Part shown: one piece after another, positions 58,253 through 64,000 of the stretch
Position numbering within the stretch: position 1 is the first letter of the stretch
How the letters are laid out: the number at the start of each line of letters is the position of its first letter
Assembly (NCBI GenBank): GCA_011947345.1
Contig: JAAVTG010000581.1
Coordinates: 62,001 to 126,000, forward strand
DNA: 64,000 nucleotides
Direction of reading: 5' to 3'
Origin: Phytophthora quininea
Taxonomy: Eukaryota > Oomycota > Peronosporomycetes > Peronosporales > Peronosporaceae
Program-made: the position numbers and the translations under genes
Notes under the pieces: generated by a model
Database searches by the model: none
What the model was told of the DNA's origin: nothing
Seen by the model: the letters and a program-made list of their open reading frames with translations, nothing else

Positions 58253-59052
58253 TCACCAGGACAACCACGCCACCTTTCTGAGCGTGTCCAATGACCTCTT
58301 CTTCCCTGGGCCTTCACTTGTGCGCGTGACGCGACACCAGTCCCCCGCAATGAGGTACAGCACGGCCGAGATCACCGCCAGCACGAACGATCCGTTCAGC
58401 GTCACGTCGTCTTGCTTGCCGAGCGGACGCGCCTGCGGGATCCAGAGCGCGAACATCAAGATGGTGGTGACTTCGGCGACAACCACCAGCACTTTGCCGC
58501 CCAAGACGAATACGGAGCGCTTCTTGCAGCACGTGATTCCCAGCGTCAGCCCCACAAAGGCCAGCGCGCCTGCACTCATACTGATGCCGCCAAAGGCGAG
58601 TGTGGCGGTGCCCAGAGCCCCGCAGGATCTGTCAAGGAATTTGTTGAACTGAGTGGCATTCATGCCGGCGGTGGTGGCTAGCGTAGAGGCGTAGGCGAGT
58701 TGCTGGGCGTCTCCTGGTCTTTGGCCTGGCTGTAGCCATCGCAGACGCTGTAGTCGCTGAAGTTGTTGGCAAGCTCCTGGTCCAGGTCCGAGACGTCGTA
58801 CTTGGAGCTGGTGTGGAAGAGGTAGCAGTGGTCGAAGCTGGCGCTGGCGTTGTCTCCGTCGCCCGAGAACTGCACATCGGTGCAGAAGCCCCAGACGCCC
58901 GCGGCGAAGTCGGAGCTGTCCAGCGTGGCGCGCAGCGACTCGTTCACGGTCTTGCTGGTGGTCCAGAGCGGCAGCGAGAAGGCCACGACGTTGAGCACCA
59001 CGGCCGCGAACAGCACGAAGAGCGAGATCAGCCCTGAGCACGAGCAGGCCAT
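58253..59052 (-). CDS. four-helix membrane protein, claudin/PMP22-like topology
   Basis: The start at 59052 gives MACSCSGLISLFVLFAAVVL, a first membrane helix. A large outside loop has GVWGFCTDVQF and DHCYLFHT, then three more helices. The loop pattern W..C..C recalls claudin/PMP22 and SUR7-like proteins, and topology is the same (four helices, short tails). No enzyme motif. A one-base shift near 58,710 joins YSQAKDQ to QLAYASTLATTAGM. The C-terminus is basic (GPGKKRSLDTLRKV). The relation to any named family is weak, so the role (membrane organisation or wall contact) is only a guess. Confidence 0.6.
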
Positions 59053-59461
59053 CGGTAGTGGTGGCGGAAGATTGCAAAGTGTTTGAAAGACGCTTCGGCG
59101 GTCAGAGTATACCGTTTGCAAGTCAAATGGAGGAGCGTCTGATTCGCACCCATCGAGAGAATGTATCTATTGTGAGAATGACTGCCGCACTTTGATCTAT
59201 CGGCAACGTGTGACGAGGCCGATGTTGGCCAAAGCAACTTGTTGCTCTCTCGCCAGAGCTTCTCCCTCGTCACGATGCTCGTCTGTCAGCTAGAGCACGC
59301 TCTACAAGCACTGCGCGGAGCACTGCCGCACTGCAGCAGCCGTGAAGCCAGAGCCTCTCGGTCATTTTTTGTTTGCTTTATTGCATCCAGTATGAATCCA
59401 GCGTCCAAGATCGCCACCCTTCGGTGAGCTCTTCACTTTTGAAAAGACCAAGGTCAGAGGC
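59053..59461. other. divergent promoter region, nothing else seen
   Basis: 409 bases between the starts of the four-helix protein and receptor kinase 1. No coding signal. Confidence 0.4.
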
Positions 59462-61401
59462 ATGGCGCGACGGAGACGTCGGGTCTTGGCGTGCGTCTGT
59501 GGCCTCGCTCTGCTGTATCTTGTGCCAGCCGTGCAAGCCCAGACTTCTGGCCAAGGTGAGTCGTGCGTGTACTGGGGGTGTTGGAATGATAGCACTGCAG
59601 TCAAGCTGATGACCTGTCTTGTTGGCCACAGGCTCCAGCTCCGGTGGCGATGCCGGCACAGGCGCGACGACGACGCCGAGTACCACCAGTCCGTCGACGA
59701 CAAGTCCAGTGAGCACAAGTCCAAGCACGACAAGTCCAGCGACCACAAGTCCTACGACCACAAGCCCAGCGACGACGCGGCCAGCAACCACGAGTCCAGT
59801 GACAACGGCTCCTTCCACCACCAGTCCAGCGACGACGAGTCCCACCGCAACGCCCCAAGCACCAACAGCCACCACATCTGCACCGTCCAGCACAGCCACG
59901 TCAGCACCGACCGCAACGTCACCCGCCACCACAACTCCGGCAGCGACAACCACAGCCCCCACCGTCAAGCACTACAACTCGTCGACGTTGCCGCCTGGGG
60001 TCGACTCGAGCACGCTCAACGGAGCGGAACTCGACACTGTCGAAGTCACCGAGACAACGGCAGCCAACGGGTCGACGTCGTTCACCTACACGATCATTAC
60101 GACCAGCGGGGAGACGCAAACGAGGGTCGTGTACATTTCAGCCTCCAGCAGCGGGAGCTCCGACACTGCCGGCGCGAACCAACACAGCAGTGCGTTGGCA
60201 GACGGGAGCAGCAGCAGCAGCAGCACTTCATCGAAATCGTCAGGTCTTGGGGCCGGCGCCATCATCGGGATCATTGCAGGAGCGCTCGTCTTTATCTTCG
60301 TGTTGCTCGCGTTCTTTGCTGCCAAGCGACGACGGCAGCGGCAAGATAAACCGCATCGGTCTGCTTCGGCTGACATTCTGGACCTGCCTGCGGTTGAAAA
60401 GCAGGTTCGACTTCTGGATAATGGGGAGATTCTCGCAGATGCAGAATACAACGAAGTGACCAGGACCACGGGGACTCGGTCGTCTGCGGATTCCAGCCGA
60501 CGATATCGGTACACACTCTGGGAAGACCCCGTCATTACGGCAGCCAGGATTCCGTTTGACCATATTGAACTGGGGCCCATACTCAGTCGCGGAGGCTACG
60601 GCGAGGTCTACCGTGGACGATATCGAGGCCAGAAGTCGCCATCAAGACACTGCTGCCGGAGAAGCGCAAGGACGTGGAGAGCATCGAAAATTTCCTGTCC
60701 GAGGTGCGGACGATGGCCACGATGGAGCACCCCAACATCGTCGAATTTGTCGGCGTTGCCTGGGAGTCGCTGAGTGAGTTGGTTTGCGTCACCGAGTTCA
60801 TGGCCGGCGGTGACTTGCGCTCCTTGATGAAAGACTACCTCCACGCTGGTGCTCCGCAGGAATGGATGCCAGCAAAATGCACATCGCTTACCACGTCGCC
60901 CATGCGCTAACGTACCTGCACTCACTGGAGCCCGTCGTCCTCCACCGAGACCTCAAGTCGCGCAATATCTTGCTCACGCCCTCGCTGTACGCCAAGATCA
61001 CGGACTTTGGCACATCGCGCATCCGCTCCGACCGGACCATGACGGCCAACGTGGGCTCGTCCCTGTGGATGGCGCCTGAGGTGATGCTCGGCCAGCGCTA
61101 CGATGAAAAGGCCGACGTCTTCTCGCTCGGGGTCGTCATGTCGGAGCTGGACACGCACGAGCTACCGTACTCGCACGCCAAAGAGCCCAGCAGCGGCAGC
61201 ACGGGAGTTCGATCTCTGCCGGACGCAGCGATCCTGCAAATGGTGTCGACGGGCAAACTGCGCGTTCGTTTTTCTCGGTTTCTCGACCCGGAGGTGGCTC
61301 GCTTCGCCAGCACTTGTGTGAGTGTGGATCCTCGTGATCGACCGACGGCGGCCGAGGTGTTGTATTATCTGCAGGTGGCGATCCGAAATCGACAGTACTG
61401 A
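59462..61401 (+). CDS. TKL-type receptor-like kinase 1 with Thr/Pro-rich ectodomain
   Basis: Two exons: 59462-59555 and from 59632. Exon 1 is a signal peptide (VLACVCGLALLYLVPAVQA). The ectodomain is a mucin-like array of TTSP/ATTSP repeats, then a conserved membrane-proximal module (VKHYNSSTLPPGVDSSTLNG). A membrane helix follows (GAIIGIIAGALVFIFVLLAFF). The kinase has LSRGGYGEVYRG, VAIKTLLPEKRKD, the catalytic loop LHRDLKSRNIL, the metal site ITDFGTSR and WMAPEVM. All residues needed for activity are present once two shifts are corrected. The first, at CCAGAAG (about 60,633), is corrected by the sister gene, which has one more A. The second, at CAGGAATGG (about 60,858), is shared by the sister gene. 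Such kinases are expected to sense a ligand at the cell surface; the ligand is unknown. Confidence 0.87.
60571..61305 (+). repeat. near-identical kinase-domain block, copy 1 of direct duplication
   Basis: 735 bases that match 63265-64000 at all but three positions. The left boundary is abrupt: upstream of GGGGCCCATACTCAG the two genes are clearly divergent. The right boundary is not visible in copy 2 because the window ends. Confidence 0.95.
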
Positions 61402-61860
61402 GCGACGATGAAGTGGGCGGATGGCAGCCCATGTTTCTAGAACGGATGGCGAGTGTGGGCTGCGTGCAAAAGCAAAACAGCATTTGCCGTTAAAATGAAA
61501 ACGTAGTGTGTTCCCATCGACGGTATCTTGAACGGATATCACAATGAGCTCCGCGCAGAACGGTCTGCTGCGCGCAGGGCACAGTGTAGACCTGCCAAAG
61601 GAGTGCAAATTGTTGCAAACTCTTGAAGCGAGTGCGAGCGCCAGCGAGAAGATCAGCCTGTGGAGTGTAGCTCTCGGTGCAGCTCGCCCCTTGTGACTCC
61701 GACGTAAGAGGCCAGTGCTCCGCTCCGTCCAGCCGTCCAGCAAAATTTCCCTTGCCATTGTCAAAAAGCTTCCTTCGAGTGCTGATGTACCCAAACGCAG
61801 GATCGCCGAGCAGCGCTTTCGCCAGCCTTCGCTAGTTTAAAAATCACAGAGGAAGGCAAC
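61402..61860. other. intergenic between tandem receptor kinases
   Basis: 459 bases. It must contain the terminator of gene 1 and promoter of gene 2. No coding signal; the open minus-strand frame here (61162-61794) runs over from the kinase and looks like a shadow. Confidence 0.4.
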
Positions 61861-64000
61861 ATGACGCTTTCTCGAGGGTGCTGTTGCATCTGGTGCCTTA
61901 GTCTCCTAGTCCTTCTAGTTGTTGCTGCTGCTGCTGCTGCTGCTCAGGACTCGGGTAAGTGTGTACAATGTTCATCCCAACAACTCGGAAGAAACGGCTA
62001 ACAAGCGATTCAGGATCGGCAGATGCAGGCATAGCAAACCCCCGAAACCACGAGCGAGGCCACGTCTTCACCAGTCCCAACCTCACCGGCACCAACTGCG
62101 ACGAATACGCCGCCGTCGTCAACGACGGAAGCTCCAGCAGCTTCTTCCCCTGCCCCCACGACACGGACACCAACTGTCACGACCAATGCGCCGACGACTC
62201 GGACCCCGACGGAATCTCCAGTTACCACCACAGAGCCGCCGACGACAACAACGAGAACTCCGGTAACGATCTCCCCGCTCCAACATCTCAGGCCCCCACT
62301 GCAACGACACAAGCTCCAACTGCTACAACGCATGCGCCAGCTCCATCAACGAGAACTCCGACGGAGGCTCCATCGACAGGTTCACCAACTGCAACAACAT
62401 CGGCACCACAACCAACCACGTCGGCGCCAACTGCGACAATCAAAACTTCGAGCCCCGTAGCAACCACACAGACTCCTACTACAACTCCTACCGCCCGAAC
62501 AGAGTCACCGCCATCAATATCTCCCAGCACGACGCAGCCCATAACCACATCGGCGCCGGTTCCAACGACGCAAGCTCCGACATCAACAACAGAAATTCCC
62601 ACTACCACGGAAACGAGATCGCCAGCTTCGACGACGCCTTCGCCCACTCCGAGTACAGCAACGTCTTTACCAGCAGCAACAACGGCAGCTCCAGTCGTCA
62701 AACACTACACTTCGTCTACGCTTCCTCCTCTAGTGGACTCGAGCATCCTCAACGGCACCAAGCTCGACACCGTCGAGGTCACCGAGACCGCGCAAGGTAA
62801 CGGCACCACGACGTACAACTACACCATCATCACAGTGAGCGGAGAGACCATCACGAGAATCGTCTACATCACTGACTCCAGCTCTAGCAGCGCCGGCAGC
62901 AATGCGCTGTCTGATGGAGGCGGTAACTCTTCCAAGTCTGGCCTCGGTCTCGGCGCTACTATCGGGATAATAACAGGATGTCTGGTCGTCGTGCTCGTCT
63001 TGTTCGTATTCATCATTGCGCGACAACGACGAACCAAGCGCAAAGCAAGTGACGCCGCTAACTCTGATGTGTTCGAGGTGCCTGCGGTCAACAAACAGGC
63101 GAGACTTCTCGACAATGCCATACCACTTGGCGATACCGAATTCAACGACGCTACCAGAACGACAGGAACGCGGTCGTCCAGAGAGTCAAGCAGGCGATAC
63201 CGAAACACACTGCAGAACGACCCCGTTATAACTGCTGCCAAAATCCCGTTCGATCGAGTCGAAATGGGGCCCATACTCAGTCGCGGAGGCTACGGCGAGG
63301 TCTACCGTGGACGATATCGAGGCCAAGAAGTCGCCATCAAGACACTGCTGCCGGAGAAGCGCAAGGACATGGAGAGCATCGAAAATTTCCTGTCCGAGGT
63401 GCGGACGATGGCCACGATGGAGCACCCCAACATCGTCGAATTTGTCGGCGTTGCCTGGGAGTCGCTGAGTGAGTTGGTTTGCGTCACCGAGTTCATGGCC
63501 GGCGGTGACTTGCGCTCCTTGATGAAAGACTACCTCCACGCTGGTGCTCCGCAGGAATGGATGCCAGCAAAATGCACATCGCTTACCACGTCGCCCATGC
63601 GCTAACGTACCTGCACTCACTGGAGCCCGTCGTCCTCCACCGAGACCTCAAGTCGCGCAATATCTTGCTCACGCCCTCGCTGTACGCCAAGATCACGGAC
63701 TTTGGCACATCGCGCATCCGCTCCGACCGGACCATGACGGCCAACGTGGGCTCGTCCCTGTGGATGGCGCCTGAGGTGATGCTCGGCCAGCGCTACGATG
63801 AAAAGGCCGACGTCTTCTCGCTCGGGGTCGTCATGTCGGAGCTGGACACGCACGAGCTACCGTACTCGCACGCCAAAGAGCCCAGCAGCGGCAGCACGGG
63901 AGTTCGATCTCTGCCGGACGCAGCGATCCTGCAAATGGTGTCGACGGGCAAACTGCGCGTTCGCTTTTCTCGGTTTCTCGACCCGGAGGTGGCTCGCTTC
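61861..64000 (+). CDS. TKL-type receptor-like kinase 2 with Thr/Pro-rich ectodomain, 3' end cut by window
   Basis: Same plan as its tandem neighbour. Exon 1 (61861-61954) is a signal peptide with a poly-Ala run encoded by GCT repeats (LLVVAAAAAAAQDSG). The intron is 61955-62013. The ectodomain is Thr/Pro/Ser-rich (TNTPPSSTTEAPAASSP, then APTATTQAPTATTHAP) but its repeats differ from those of gene 1. The membrane-proximal module (VKHYTSSTLPPLVDSSILNG) and membrane helix follow. The kinase has LSRGGYGEVYRG and VAIKTLL and continues identically to gene 1 as far as the window allows. Two C-run shifts (near 62,042 and 62,277) are needed in the ectodomain. The shift at CAGGAATGG (about 63,553) is shared with gene 1. 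The kinase C-terminus lies outside the window. Confidence 0.85.
63265..64000 (+). repeat. near-identical kinase-domain block, copy 2 of direct duplication
   Basis: Matches 60571-61305, offset 2,694 bases and then 2,695 after one inserted A. Differences: one extra A in CCAAGAAG, GACATG for GACGTG, and GTTCGC for GTTCGT. Confidence 0.95.

Noticed and set aside
59378..59968. Gly/Val-rich minus-strand frames over the receptor-kinase ectodomains (also 62288-62701).
   Set aside because: They are the complement of Thr/Pro repeat codons, so the repeat itself creates them; the sense strand has signal peptide, intron and kinase.
59462..60349. His/Asp/Ser-rich protein read through the first intron of receptor kinase 1.
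   Set aside because: A GT..AG intron at 59556-59631 moves the frame into Thr/Pro repeats followed by membrane helix and kinase, which is a coherent protein.
1..64000. CRISPR arrays, phage or bacterial operon signals, and secreted-effector motifs such as RxLR or LxLFLAK.
   Set aside because: No regular spaced repeats, no ribosome-binding-site-led gene runs, and no clear effector motif after any signal peptide were seen; I did not scan exhaustively for tRNA genes.

Overview
The window is nuclear DNA of an oomycete, most likely Peronosporales (Phytophthora, Pythium or a close relative). This rests on gene content and architecture, since there is no rRNA marker. Genes are packed on both strands with very short gaps. 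Introns are few and short (about 40-85 bases, GT..AG, some with a TACTAAT-like branch site). GC-rich coding DNA is broken by islands of decayed transposons. The families include ABCC transporters, an SPX-MFS phosphate carrier, P2B Ca2+-ATPase, TKL receptor kinases with Thr/Pro ectodomains, and GT31/GT10 glycosyltransferases.

Layout. 1-7.8 kb: a Dr1/NC2-beta-like histone-fold protein (partial), a polytopic membrane protein, a kinesin, and the ribosome-biogenesis factor UTP4. 7.8-12.4 kb: a transposon island with a dead DDE endonuclease and a 1,566-bp Tc1/mariner element with 222-bp inverted repeats. 12.5-28.2 kb: transport genes (two head-to-head ABCC transporters, a P2B Ca2+-ATPase and an SPX-MFS phosphate transporter). 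28.4-41.8 kb: many signalling genes, including an IQ-like membrane protein, an EF-hand protein, a PRTase-like/PP2C fusion, a SPRY protein, TIP41, a dual-specificity phosphatase/ASCH fusion and CK2 beta, plus an acidic protein of unknown function. 42-49.3 kb: an RPA-like OB-fold protein, a coiled-coil protein and a PH-domain protein. 49.4-57.7 kb: a GT31 cluster with one complete gene, one damaged gene, one GT31-GT10 fusion and the remains of a second such fusion. 58-64 kb: a four-helix membrane protein and two tandem TKL receptor kinases whose kinase domains are almost identical while their ectodomains differ; the second runs off the end.

Sequence quality matters. Most long genes are interrupted by one-base shifts, usually where a run of G, C or A looks one base short, while both flanking halves remain well conserved. 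I read these as assembly or sequencing errors, so most genes are annotated as one CDS across the shifts. The exceptions are the transposon relics, the 49.4-50.9 kb pseudogene and the 51.0-52.8 kb GT31 gene, which also carry in-frame stops or large deletions.

The most interesting points are three fusions (DUSP-ASCH, PRTase-like-PP2C, GT31-GT10), the sharply bounded near-identity of the receptor-kinase domains, and the birth-and-death pattern of the glycosyltransferase cluster. Most genes look like ordinary housekeeping or signalling genes; no defence system, CRISPR array or prokaryotic island was seen.
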